Shown: positions 14,201 to 24,518 of the stretch, piece by piece
Position numbering within the stretch: the first letter of the stretch is position 1
How the letters are laid out: every line of letters starts with the position of its first letter
NCBI GenBank assembly: GCA_016987375.1
Contig: PJRA01000444.1
Location: 667,971-731,970 of the forward strand
DNA from: Brachionus koreanus
Taxonomy: Eukaryota; Rotifera; Eurotatoria; Ploima; Brachionidae
Direction: 5' to 3'
DNA: 64,000 nucleotides
Made by a program: the position numbers and the translations under genes
The notes under the pieces: generated by a model
The model's input: the letters and a program-made list of their open reading frames with translations, nothing else
What the model was told of the DNA's origin: nothing
Database searches by the model: none

Positions 14201-14830
14201 GCCATACTCGAACTCTTCGGGATAGTGCCAATCACGCACCAAGAATGTAAGCTGCTCGAAGCGAAATTCTCTTCGCAGTAAATTCTCAGTTACTTTTTTG
14301 TACTGTGCAAACAGGTTCAAATATTCAAGATGAGTGCGTTCTATATTGTTTTTGATGTTATAGATTTGAACAGAGCTAAGAAAGGCGCTTAGTGAAAATA
14401 TGATGGCACAATCGCGATGTGTAGTCTCATTGTCAAAGGTGCCTTGGGTATCCATAAGAAGAAGCTGAGCTTCTATACCATCTGTAAGAGTCACACTCAA
14501 TGGAGTGTTCCACATCCAAATGCCTTTAGTGTGAGGAGAGGAGCCATATGACCATTTAAAGCCGTCTAACTCATTATTTGTCAAGTAATTTAAAAATTTA
14601 TTAAGTAAAAATGATTTTCCAGTACGAAAAGAGCCTATAATGGATATGATTAAAATCTTTTAAAAAAATTAAAATAAAGCATAAAATAAAACAATAAAGA
14701 TTACTGGTCGATCAACCACTGATGAAAGCAAAATTTGTTCTAAAGCGGCTTCATCGAGAACAAATTTTCCGTTTTGATTTGATATTATTTGTACAGCAGA
14801 CATTTTTGATCGTGGCAATTGACCAGACAT
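11271..14830 (-). CDS. ATL: Atlastin, ER-fusion dynamin-like GTPase
   Basis: Seven exons: 14830-14705, 14656-14026, 13976-13855, 13805-13749, 13696-13625, 12366-12103 and 12056-11271. All phases close, giving 685 residues (human atlastins are about 560). The GTPase domain has the P-loop GSFRTGKS (residues 50-57), G3 DTQG in LLMDTQGTFD, and the atlastin/GBP base-recognition motif LVRDW followed by a YPEEFEYG segment and LLPHPG. The helical middle domain follows. Exon 7 ends with a hydrophobic hairpin (about residues 605-670) that would sit in the ER membrane, then a short polar tail. Atlastins tether and fuse ER tubules by GTP-driven dimerisation. The middle region (exons 4-6) is poorly conserved, so an additional small exon in the 1.26 kb intron 13624-12367 cannot be excluded. 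Confidence 0.9.
12367..13624 (-). other. Large intron 5 of atlastin
   Basis: AT-rich intron between exons 5 and 6. It holds a diverged direct duplication (12393-12447 and 12553-12604) and a GC-richer patch near 13325-13430 that is open for about 40 codons on the minus strand. I could not assign that patch convincing splice sites on both sides. Confidence 0.6.
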
Positions 14831-15160
14831 TTTTTATTTGTTTTTAAACAAACGTTATAAAAAACTAAAAGAATACACAAATAAAAAGAGATGAAAATTT
14901 GAAATTCGTGATTGTAAACGTGTAAAGACTAACGAGTACATTATAAATCAAACTTTAGACTCTAATTTAATGCGATAAAAATAAATGAAAATAAAGTAAA
15001 AAAGTTTAAAAAAGAAATTTTCAAGTTTATTCTGAAAAAATTAAAAAAAATAAAATGTTTAAGAACATTTACAATATAAAATTATAAGCTCTAGGCAGAA
15101 GCATACAGAAAATCGATTAAAATAAAATAAAAATTTTAAATGACGGAGAACAAATATTGA
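14831..15160. other. Atlastin upstream spacer
   Basis: AT-rich sequence upstream of the atlastin ATG at 14830, bounded by the LINE remnant. Presumed promoter and 5' UTR. I see no distinct motif. Confidence 0.5.
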
Positions 15161-15162
15161 TT

Positions 15163-15525
15163 GTTGATATCCATGTTACTTCGGGTCTTCCTACCTTAAA
15201 TCGCCCTTGTGGTGTCCATTGAAGCGCCTTTTTTGTATTTCTTTTTTCTATCATTCTAAATATATGTCCAAGCGATTGCAATCTTTGGTTCCTAATGCAT
15301 TGACTTAATGGCTTTGAATTTCTTCTTTTGTAAAGTTCAGCATTTGAGAGTCTCTCAAGCTAGTATTACCCCAGAATCTTTCGCAAGCTTCCATTATGGA
15401 AGGTCTTCAGACTTTGTATTTAAGATTCACATTTTCCCCAAAAATCACTAAGGTACATTAGTGATGATTCAACAATAGTGTTGAAAAGTTTGAGTTTTGA
15501 TTCCTTGGAAATGCTGGTGGGAGTC
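15163..15525 (-). mobile_element. Non-LTR retrotransposon (LINE) 3' remnant
   Basis: Conceptual minus-strand translation gives the end of a LINE reverse-transcriptase protein. Starting near 15525 it reads a KLKLFNTIVESSLMYLS block, then SNAELYKRR, then QRLQSLGHIFRM, and finally a KALQWTPQGRFKVGRPEVTW block. These match the usual LINE carboxy-terminal pattern (LLYGxETW, RRLxWLGHVxRM, WxPxGxRxxGRPxxTW). Frames are interrupted, for example by stops near 15385, so it is a decayed, 5'-truncated copy. The same C-terminal motif recurs at 60722-60910. Confidence 0.75.
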
Positions 15526-15670
15526 TAAAAAAAGTAATCTTTATTTTAGAAATTCTTTTCTTGGTGCTCCCATTGCTGATGTACGTATGGTGCTTCCTAA
15601 GATTGTAAAAAACGTATACACATTGGACTTGTGAATCATCAATAGTGATCAAGAAAACAATGCATGAAAA

Positions 15671-16545
15671 TGACACATAGATCAGTTGGATAGATTAAGG
15701 ATCCAGGTCACCAGGAAGATCCTTAAAAAGGGCGTTTTTTAGACAGAACTTTTTTGACGTTTTTTGAATTTTCTTGTCTTGAAAAATTGACAGAAGTGCA
15801 AGCACCCGGAACTTGAGTACTTTGGGTGAAAATGACTTTTTCAAAATGACATAACTTTGTCAATTTTAAAGCTTTTTTCGATTTTAAAAAGCCAAATTCA
15901 AGCTTAAAACAAGCGCTTTCAAATGACACCTCGGTCACTTGGATCCCTTAAGTATCCAGGTCACCAGCGCCTTTGGAAGATCCTTAAAAACAGCGTTTTT
16001 CCGCAATTTTCAAAGGCGCGTATTTTCTTGTCCTTTAAGCTTTTTGACTTCTGTAAAAAGTATGTTGTAGAGGACGTCGTCCTCTTGAATTTGAGCTATC
16101 GATGAGTCCTCTACGATAAAAATTGACAGAATTGGAAGTTCCCGGAACTTGAGTACTTTTGGTCAAGGTGACAATTTTCAAAGTGACATAACTTTGCCAA
16201 TTTTTAAGCTTTTTTCGATTTTTAAAAACCAGATTCAAGCTTAAAAAAAGCGCTTTCAAATGACACCTCGGTCACTTGGATACCTTAAGGATCCAGGTCA
16301 CCAGCTTTTTTCGATTTTAAAAAGCCAAATTCAAGCTTAAAAAAAGCGCTTTCAAATGACACCTCGGTCACTTGGATACCTTAAGGATCCAGGTCACCAG
16401 CGCCTTTGGAAGATCCTTAAAAACAGCGTTTTTCCGGAATTTTCAAAGGCGCGTGCTTTTTGACTTCTGTAAAAAGTATGTTGTAGAGGACGTCGTCCTC
16501 TTTAATTTGAGCTATTGATGAGTCCTCATCTTAGAGGGCCGTAGA
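15671..16545. repeat. Tandem satellite-like array, unit about 340 bp
   Basis: Each unit runs from a GGATCCAGGTCACC block through GCGCCTTTGGAAGATCC, a palindromic GAGGACGTCGTCCTC block, GATGAGTCCTC, a CCCGGAACTTGAGTAC block and CAAATGACACCTCGGTCACTT, and then repeats. Blocks restart near 15694, 15948, 16288 and 16384. The first interval (about 255 bp) lacks an internal segment, the second is about 340 bp, and the third is a 96-bp local duplication. The right edge is an abrupt junction with the gypsy integrase fragment near 16545. A further partial copy occurs at 19416-19540. No convincing protein is encoded; the short open frames across it are fortuitous. Confidence 0.85.
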
Positions 16546-18176
16546 AATCTAGACTTACCACTTCCCATTGCCCTGATGGCATAGGAGAGGGACATAAGGG
16601 TTCAAGTTTCGATTAATTTGTGTAAATCATAGACTTTGGACAAACCTTAATGGCATTCTCGGCTTCTTGGTCAATACCAGGGAACCACACATTGCTGCGG
16701 ATTAATTGCTTGGTTTTAACCACTCCCATATGCCCAGCATGTGCAATTCTAATGACAAGATCCTGAAGTACTTTAAGTATTACTAATCGTTTATCGCGTA
16801 GAATTAATCTATCTCTAGTTAATGTCGACTCATCTTTTAACCTTTCATAGCTATTATGTTTGATATATATTAAGCCTCTCAACATCTTTGAAACCTCGAT
16901 CAACGTTTTATCAGCATTTGTAGCGTTTATTAAGTCATCTAGTGCAATAGACTTTGGAAGTGCGCAATAACTAATCATTTTAATATATCTTTCGGTGAAG
17001 TTACCAATGGTTTCGTCAGATTGCTCGACTGAATGTCTGGACATATAATCAGCAATATTTTCGATCCCTGGTTTATGTATGATTTAAAACTTATATGGTA
17101 AAATTCGTAAACACCAACACTCTATCCTTGCTTTGGGCTTTGAACGAACATTACCAAATATGAGTTCAACAGCCTTATTATCTGTTATGATATCGAATTC
17201 TTTTGCGTATACATATACGTGAAATTTTTCGCATGCCCATACCACAGCTAAAGCCTCGCGTTTAACTTGTGAATATCTTTGTTCAACTTCAGACAGACTA
17301 CGGCTTGCATACATAACAATTCGTTTAGTGCTGGGATCTCGTGGATCATATTGAGAAAGGACCGCTGCTAATCCTACTGGACTTGCGTCGACTGTTGAAG
17401 TACCCAAATGTGTACAAAAGGCTGTTATGTACCTTGAACTTTCATGAAGGAGGATCTGATTGTAGCCAGATCTTAGGTCAAATTTTGATATAAATATAGC
17501 ACCGTTTAATTTCACTGCCAAATCTTCAACTGTCGGGCATGTGTGTCTCGATCTTAGGATGGCCTTATTCGCTTCTCGTGCATCTGTTACTGGGTTTAGG
17601 TACCGGAACGATTGGAGAAACCCATGGTGTTGGACCGTTCACTGGTTCAATAATGTCTTGTTCCAACATGTTTTTGATCTCAGCCTCTACCAAAGGCCTC
17701 AAATGAAAAGGTACTGGACGAAGCTTCTGGTATACAGGTTTTATTGACTCATCTATATTTAATTTGACCACCTGGTCTTTAAGTAAATCTATCTTCCCTG
17801 AGAACAATGATGGGTATTTGCTTGAGTAGACTGATACTTTATGATCATCTAAAACACTCGAGACAGTGTTTATCTTGCTCATTACTCCAAGTTCGACAGA
17901 ACTATTATAACTTATTAGATTTCCAGAGCTACCCTTGGTGACTATAAACTCTATTGACCTATACTGATTGCTAAAAAGACACCTTGTTGTGAATTTACCT
18001 AGCGTTTCTATAGTGTGATTTTGACCATACCCATACAATACTGTGTTACACTTGACTAACTTTGGCTTACATTTTAACTTCTTGAACGACTCTTCGTCCA
18101 TTATATTTACCTCTGCTCCAGTATCTATAGTAAACCCAATACTAGAGCCACAAATAAGTAATGCTACCATAGGCAT
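16546..18176 (-). pseudogene. Gypsy pol remnant (PR-RT-RH-IN)
   Basis: The aspartic protease motif is IDTGAEVN near 18125. Reverse transcriptase begins with EAEIKNMLEQDIIEP and PWVSPIVPVPK, shifts frame near 17560, and continues SKFDLRSGYNQI up to RYITAFCTHLG. The frame then runs directly into the RNase H start (VDASPVGLAAVL), so the reverse-transcriptase palm with its YxDD catalytic motif is deleted. RNase H continues (YASRSLSEVEQRYSQVKREA, ITDNKAVE). The integrase zinc-binding H-x3-H motif (HAGH) and WFPGID follow; a stop near 16613 interrupts. The frame then reads VVSLDFYGPL, the first catalytic Asp block, before ending at the array junction. Confidence 0.85.
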
Positions 18177-18207
18177 AAACCAATTTTTAACTGCGCTTAC
18201 TACTTCT

Positions 18208-18968
18208 TCATCTTGGCTTTAACTGCCCATAGTCTCGAGCTGTGTTCGTCTTCATTCGATTCACCCACTCGTCCGACTCTTTTCCTTCCTCTAAGATTAT
18301 TCTTGCAAAATGACCTATTACGCCACACTTCCTGCACTCAGCTCTTTTAGCTGGACATTCTTTTTCATGTGAATAGTCATTTGCACAGTGAAATCACTGT
18401 CTTTTTGGCTTTTTGTCTTCTTGATTGTTGCTACGACTACTTGTAGTAGGCCTATCCGTGGCCTTAACTCTATTGATATCATACTTGAGCTCTGTCTCAC
18501 TCCGCTTTGACATCTCTTTTAGTTGTGCTTCGATTGACTCTTCCAATTTTCCCATCTTTACCACCTCATCCAACGTCTTCTTTGTGTCGTCTGTCTCGGA
18601 TAAGAATTTTCGTTTGAGATTCTCAAGGGAAGAACGGTGAATTATCTGAATGATAATCTCATTATTTTCGTCCTTGAAGTCGCATGTCTTTGCTTTTTCT
18701 CTCTGGTTGAGTTGATTTTAGGGTTAAAGTAAGCTGTGAGCTTTGCTTTTATCTCCTTGTATCCATCATTCTCTGCTTTAACCAACTCATAAATTTTTTC
18801 CAAATTATCACCTCCATATAAAAAAACGTAATCAAACTTAATTTTGTCTTCTTTGATTCCTTTAATTGAAAAAACTTTGTCCATTCTTGATATCCATTTT
18901 TCCCACCGCTGACTGATACCATCTAAGTCATGCGTGTCAAAAACTAACAACTGGTCCTCTGCACCCAT
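18208..18968 (-). pseudogene. Gypsy gag remnant
   Basis: Starts with ATG at 18968, about 20 nt after the LTR end. The first frame runs to a stop at 18642 and coding resumes in another frame. Near 18400-18300 the protein shows the tandem nucleocapsid zinc-knuckle pattern of gypsy gag (HC...SHEKECPAK, then ECRKCGVIGHFAR). In the first knuckle a TGA stop stands where the leading cysteine is expected; in the second the final cysteine is replaced. Non-functional. Confidence 0.8.
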
Positions 18969-18987
18969 TGTTTTTCCTCGTCGCCAA

Positions 18988-19415
18988 TGTAATGTTTTTC
19001 ATTTAGGTTAATAAAATAAAATAACGTGTTTGTAACTGTTTAAATAAGTTTTTATTAATCTTAAAATGAATAAATGAACGTGGCCACTCTGGACCCAAAG
19101 TTAGCATAAGCTTAATTTAGAGAAAACAAAAAGGAAATTCATACAAGAACAATTGAGAGTGAAATAAAATAAGAAAAACTTGCATATAAGATATATTACA
19201 TATAAGATGTTTCAAAACAGCAAACATCTAATTTTAACTTAGGTGCGGTTTGTTGTAAGTAGCAAACAACAAACAACTGCTGAAATCAAATAACTAAAGA
19301 TTATACACTAAGTTTATATTAGTTTAGCTTGGTATCTCTATTTGTTTGTTTATGTGTTTAAGTGTATCTAAAACCCAATGGCAATTTAATTGTCTGTAGG
19401 TACTAGGACACTACA
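18988..19415 (-). repeat. Solo surviving 5' LTR of the gypsy element
   Basis: 428-bp AT-rich segment with TG...CA termini: starts TGTAGTGTCC at 19415 and ends AACATTACA at 18988, immediately before the TTGGCGACGAGGA leader typical of gypsy 5' untranslated regions. The sequence just outside (19416 on) is tandem-repeat unit. There is no second LTR in the window to compare, so the edges are inferred from termini and context. Confidence 0.65.
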
Positions 19416-19540
19416 ATACCTTATGGATCAAGGTCACAAGCGCCTTTGGAAGATCCTTAAAAATAGCGTTTTTTCGGAATTTTCAAATGCGCGTATTTTT
19501 TTGTCCTTTAAGCTATTGAATCTTGCCTTTTAATCACCCA
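19416..19540. repeat. Partial copy of the tandem repeat, right of the gypsy LTR
   Basis: Begins ATACCTTATGGATCAAGG and runs through GCGCCTTTGGAAGATCC and the TTTTCAAATGCGCGTATTTT block. It matches the unit in the 15671-16545 array and stops near CCTTTAAGC. It abuts the LTR edge exactly. Confidence 0.85.
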
Positions 19541-19675
19541 TAACTAGGGTCTTTTTGGTCCTTTTATTACTTGAAATATAAATTTCTTTTTTCTTTTTAA
19601 TTGCTTTATTTAATCAAAATTTTTATTTAAAATATTTTAAGTTACAATATTTAAAATTAAATATCTTTATCTAGT

Positions 19676-20678
19676 TTAATATGGTTTGAATGATTTTTTG
19701 TTATCTGTCGTTTTTTTAGTTGATTGTGCTTTCAAACTTTCACTCGATTTTGAACCAAGATTAAAAAAATCATTTTTGAAATCGCTTGATGGCATGGGCA
19801 AAACTCCAGGCAATCCTGGTGTCAATTTATACGAATCATTATTTTCTATTCTATTGCTTTCTGAGGTCATCTTTTCCCCACTTGCTTTAAATTTTTCATC
19901 TTTTGTTAGATCTTGAATTCGTTTGAACAATTTGTCTGCTACTGGATCATTTATCCCATAGAAACGGTCTCTTATGTTTTGTTGAGATAGAGGATCTTCT
20001 GGATCATTTGGCATCTCATGTCTATATGGGCATTCTTCTCCTCTTTTACACTCACCCTTTACCCAAAATGAGCATATATGCGGCAAATTTCGCTTATAAT
20101 ATGGAGCCTTTCTCGTCAATTTAGTTAACATTTCATTTTTTTCCTTCATTTTTCCAATTTGGCCATATGCAACAGTTCCATCACCTTCAGCAAACTCTTT
20201 TTCAACTTGTTGATTAAAATATTCTTTGTTCACATTTGATTTTGGAATTTCGTCGTTTATTTTAAGTGCTGAATCTCTTACCTGTACAGGTAGACCGTAC
20301 TCCAGATCAAGTAAACACGTTTGACAGACGTTTTTTATCTTTGAGCATGTTTGACAGATTTCAGTTTTCTTGTACCGCATTCCTGTACCTGGACACCAGC
20401 GAAATACTGAAAATGGTCTGTTGCAGATTTTGCACTCTTGACCATATTTTTCTTTCATCTTAATTAGTATTTAATATGGTTTTTTATTATGAAAAACAGC
20501 CATTACCATGCGAAGATATGGGTTTGGTCCAAGACACGTTTCGCAAAGTATCGGAAATTCCTTTTTAAAAAGCCATGATCTATAAATTTGCATTTGCAAC
20601 TATTTTATTGGATAAAAAACTTACAGATGATTCCCAAGCTTGCCTATTATAAGAATTGGTAGATAAACTAGCTGCCAT
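19676..20678 (-). CDS. RBM22: RBM22 pre-mRNA splicing factor, RRM apparently absent
   Basis: Exons 20678-20625, 20560-20507 and 20458-19676 close in phase 0 and give 296 residues (human RBM22 has 420). Exon 2 uses the acceptor at 20562-20561. The N-terminal half is strongly conserved: [17 protein letters not shown], then the cysteine-rich Torus region ([38 protein letters not shown]), PYYKRN, and the CCCH zinc finger in [34 protein letters not shown] follows. In known RBM22 an RRM comes next. Here the text passes within about 25 residues to the normal post-RRM tail ([18 protein letters not shown]). RBM22/Cwc2 contacts U6 snRNA in the activated spliceosome through Torus, CCCH and RRM. The exon is uninterrupted, so no unnoticed intron explains the gap. 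Confidence 0.9.
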
Positions 20679-20849
20679 CTTCAAATTTTTATGTTCCTTT
20701 ATTGTTAAAATACTACAAATATAATTTATAATGTAATTAATAGGTATTTTGCAAAAAAATAATGAAATTTTTCTAAATATGCATATACAGATTTTTTTTA
20801 TTAGAGCAATTTTTTTGTCTTTAAAAAATTTTTAAATTAATTTTTTTTT

Positions 20850-21366
20850 NNNNNNNNNNNNNNNNNNNNNNNNNNNNNNNNNNNNNNNNNNNNNNNNNNN
20901 NNNNNNNNNNNNNNNNNNNNNNNNNNNNNNNNNNNNNNNNNNNNNNNNNNNNNNNNNNNNNNNNNNNNNNNNNNNNNNNNNNNNNNNNNNNNNNNNNNNN
21001 NNNNNNNNNNNNNNNNNNNNNNNNNNNNNNNNNNNNNNNNNNNNNNNNNNNNNNNNNNNNNNNNNNNNNNNNNNNNNNNNNNNNNNNNNNNNNNNNNNNN
21101 NNNNNNNNNNNNNNNNNNNNNNNNNNNNNNNNNNNNNNNNNNNNNNNNNNNNNNNNNNNNNNNNNNNNNNNNNNNNNNNNNNNNNNNNNNNNNNNNNNNN
21201 NNNNNNNNNNNNNNNNNNNNNNNNNNNNNNNNNNNNNNNNNNNNNNNNNNNNNNNNNNNNNNNNNNNNNNNNNNNNNNNNNNNNNNNNNNNNNNNNNNNN
21301 NNNNNNNNNNNNNNNNNNNNNNNNNNNNNNNNNNNNNNNNNNNNNNNNNNNNNNNNNNNNNNNNNN
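20850..21366. other. Assembly gap (N run)
   Basis: 517 consecutive N. A nominal open frame spanning it is meaningless. It lies in the spacer between RBM22 and the MKK4 gene. Confidence 1.
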
Positions 21367-22928
21367 CTTAAAAAGTTATTAAAAAAAATAAAATAAAGGA
21401 TTTTTTTCAAAATTGTAAGACAAATTTCTGAACTACAAATTTAATGTTCCATATTATTTAGGGTTAAGTGATCAAACTTTTGCACTTTTTTTTTGTTTAT
21501 TCATATATTATCATTAAATTAGATTATTTAGTAGCAATTATTTATAAAAATAATAATTCGAAAATTTTACTAAAATTAATACCATATATTAGATTAATGT
21601 ATTGTTTATCTAATATCATATATTGATAAATTAATATTGTTATTTTTTCTCTTAAAGATAAAAAAATAATTTTAAATTTGATTTATCATAATTTTTTTAG
21701 TCATTAAAATTAGATGATTTTATTATTAAAGCTGTTTTATTCTTATTTTTTAGAATTTAAAATATTTTGTAAATTTAAAATACAATAAAATAATTAAATA
21801 AAATAGGCCTGGTAAATTGTAACTTTTATTTAAAAACTAAGCTAATAATATATATTTGAAAACAAAATTATTTAGAGAAATCTAAGCCATTTTAGAAAAC
21901 TACAAATATAAAAAATTATCGCAGAGCATTATTTAGAAGAGTTCTTTTTTAGCGAATTCTAATAAAATTTTTATATTTAGTCAAATCCAAAAATAATAAA
22001 TTGTTGAAATCATGAAAATAACACTAATCAAACGTTAATTTTTAAAATCAAGTTTTTAAGAGAAATTTTTTTTATAGTTTTATTAAATGATCTCCTTAAT
22101 GAAATAATTATTAATTACTTGTGAATAATAAATAATCTAGCTTAGTATATGAAATGAACTAGATTGTATGAATGAACTAGATTGGATTGAATATTTAATT
22201 AAAACTAAATTTTTTGCCTTTTTTTCATAAAAGACAGCTCCCATAGTGAAACTACATCTAGCCACGCTCGACAGGTCTTATGCAGTAGATTACTATTAAT
22301 TTTATAAAGTTAATTGGTTTCATTAAAAAATTTGATATTTGATATAAGTATTAATTTGATGCTAAGTAAAATACTTTAACGAGCCTGCAAATCAATAAAT
22401 AACAAGTCCTAAAAGGTACATTATGTAAAAAATATTTTCAGTATAATAATAAAATTATAAATTATGCTAAATGCTGTCGATAAAAAATATAAGGATAAAT
22501 ATTAATGAAATGAATTATAAATTTTTATTTTATTTTTTTTAATTCTTTTTTTATTAGAATATAAAGATAGCGTGTATATAATAGATTAAGTTGATTTTAG
22601 AAAAATTACACTTTGAAGATATATACTTATTAGTTTAAAACAATGCTCAAATAACAATTTTTAATTAGTTACCAATAAATTCATATCTTAAACAAAAAAA
22701 AATTAATTTTATTGATTTTTTCATATATTTTCACAAAATCGTACATAATTTAAAATATTTAATCTATAGATTTGTAAATTAATATTAAATTTCAATCATT
22801 ATTTCAAAAATTAAATAGTCATTTAAAATATAGATATTTACATTAAAATAAACAAAATTTATTTTTAGATTATTTTTTTTTCGAATAATTTTAAACGATT
22901 CAACAATGGTTGATTATATCAAAGAGTG
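21367..22928. other. AT-rich spacer upstream of MKK4
   Basis: About 1.5 kb of AT-rich sequence. A slightly GC-richer patch at 22236-22290 shows no coding frame or RNA structure that I recognise. Presumably contains the MKK4 promoter and possibly a non-coding first exon. Confidence 0.5.
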
Positions 22929-24518
22929 ATGTGCTTCAGTTTTTTAAATAATTGTCTAAACACAAATACAAATCTTGTTGACAAAAAAATCAATACAACA
23001 AAGTCAATTGAACCAGAGGAAACAACTGATTACTTCAAAAAAGATAGTTCAAAATTTAAAGATTCATTTGAATTCAAATTAAATTCTTTTAATCAAAATA
23101 TTGTTGAGAATAAACCTTATTGCAAAATAAAAGACGATAAACTTGATAAAGATTCTTTAATTTCGACTAGTACATCATCAATTAGTTCGATAAATACTTT
23201 ATCGATAAAAATGCAATCTGACGTCCCTAAAATATCTAAAATGAGAAATTTGACTCCTTCAAAGAATAATTTACAGTCTGAGCTTAATATAAAAAGTCTT
23301 GGTATTAAAAAAAGTGGCTATGTATTCGACTCAACTAAGCTAATTGCCAAACCAATTGAAAAGGAAGATGAAAATCTTGGTAAAGCGTCTGAAATTGGAG
23401 AAGAAGACAAACATATAGGAATGAATCGAGAGCAGAAAAAAAACTACCATCACATATACATGACTAAAGGTGGAAAGCTTACTTTCTCAGAAAACAAAAT
23501 GTATGAATTTAATGAATCAGATTTGGAGGAGGTTTCTCTTATTGGGAACGGAGAATTTGGCACTGTTTTGAAAGTGTTACATCGACCGAGTGGCAAAATG
23601 ATGGCAATGAAACGAGTTGGACCGACCGTAGGTAATCAAGGCGAGCGCAAAAAAGTACTAAAAGAACTTGCGTTTGTGCTAGAATGTCACGAGTATGAGC
23701 ACATAGTTAATTTTTATGGAGTTAAATTTAACAATGAGCCAGCTGATTGTTTGATTTGTATGGAGCTAATGGATGCTTCATTAGACAAATTTTATAAATA
23801 TGTCTATAACGTCAGAAACGAAGAAATTCCGGAACATTTTCTTGCTAAAGTTTGTGTTGCTACAGTAAATGCGCTTAATTATTTGAAAGAAAAACATAAG
23901 ATAATCCATCGTGACGTAAAGCCTTCGAATATTTTGATTAATAGACAGGGAGATATAAAAATGTGTGACTTTGGAATTAGCGGGAAATTGGTTGATTCGA
24001 TTGCAGCAAGTCGTGATGCTGGTTCTCAGTTTTACATGGCTGTAAGAGTTAGATAATAAAAATTAAATTATAATTAATTATTAAATTTAAGCCAGAAAGA
24101 ATTGATCCATTCAAATCAAGCAGTCATGGCTATGATATAAGATCAGATGTGTGGAGTTTGGGAATCACTTTATATGAGCTTTCGACCGGAAAGTTTCCTT
24201 ATCCTCAATGGAAGAGTATTTTTCATCAGCTCAGTATTGTAGTTGAAAAAGAGGCTCCTAAATTGGAGTCTGAACGCTTAAGCGAGGAATTCAAAAATTT
24301 CGTCAATAGCTGGTAAGTAGTTGATAAAGAAATAGTTTTTTTGTAAGTAATTTTTTTCGTTTAGTTTAATTAAAGATGAAAGATTAAGACCAAAATACAA
24401 TGTTCTGTTGGAACATCCATTGATAATTGCTCATTCAAAAACAAACAATAAAACAGAAGTAGCAGCTTATGTTGAGCCATACATATGTGAAATGAATAGG
24501 ACAAATAATACAGCATGA
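22929..24518 (+). CDS. MAP2K4: MAP kinase kinase 4 (MKK4/SEK1), JNK pathway
   Basis: Exons 22929-24041, 24092-24312 and 24365-24518, all in phase, give 495 residues. The first about 190 residues are a poorly conserved polar extension rich in S, K and N. The kinase domain follows with glycine loop GNGEFGTV, the AMKRV lysine, catalytic loop HRDVKPSNIL, DFGISG and an activation loop SIAASRDAG ending in YMAPERIDP. The last two exons add SSHGYDIRSDVWSLGITLYE and CLIKDERLRPKY. The SIA-x-(S/T)-RDAG activation loop and PERIDP segment are characteristic of MKK4. MKK4 phosphorylates JNK and p38 after activation by MAP3Ks. ATG at 22929 is chosen as the first in frame; an upstream exon could exist. Convergent with histone H1. 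Confidence 0.9.

Larger units (their letters stand above)
16546..19415 (-). mobile_element. Degenerate Ty3/gypsy LTR retrotransposon, 3'-truncated
   Basis: Minus-strand element in the order LTR, gag, protease, reverse transcriptase, RNase H, integrase. The LTR (19415-18988) begins TGTAGTGTCC and ends TTACA; the next bases are TTGGCGACGAGGA and then the gag ATG at 18968. The element stops inside the integrase core at the junction with the tandem array near 16545, so integrase remainder and 3' LTR are missing. It has several stops and frameshifts and a deletion in reverse transcriptase, and cannot be autonomous. Both flanks are copies of the same tandem repeat, so it most likely inserted into the array and then lost its 3' end together with array DNA. 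Confidence 0.85.

Noticed and set aside
16098..16125. Hammerhead ribozyme
   Set aside because: Only a GATGAGTCC half-motif is present. The expected GGAC-GAAA partner and a three-way junction could not be drawn, so it is not annotated as an RNA gene.
20560..20579. Alternative upstream acceptor for RBM22 exon 2 (TATAG at about 20580)
   Set aside because: Using it puts an in-frame TAA in the exon; the acceptor at 20562-20561 restores the conserved [10 protein letters not shown] sequence in phase 0.
20675..20690. Trans-splice leader acceptor at the RBM22 start (AG directly before ATG)
   Set aside because: AG immediately precedes the ATG, but other genes here lack this pattern and AG is common; not enough evidence.
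20832..21410. Open frame spanning the N run
   Set aside because: Entirely ambiguous bases; it is an assembly gap, not a gene.
22236..22290. tRNA-like or structured RNA in the MKK4 upstream spacer
   Set aside because: The GC-richer patch could not be folded into a cloverleaf or any recognised RNA.
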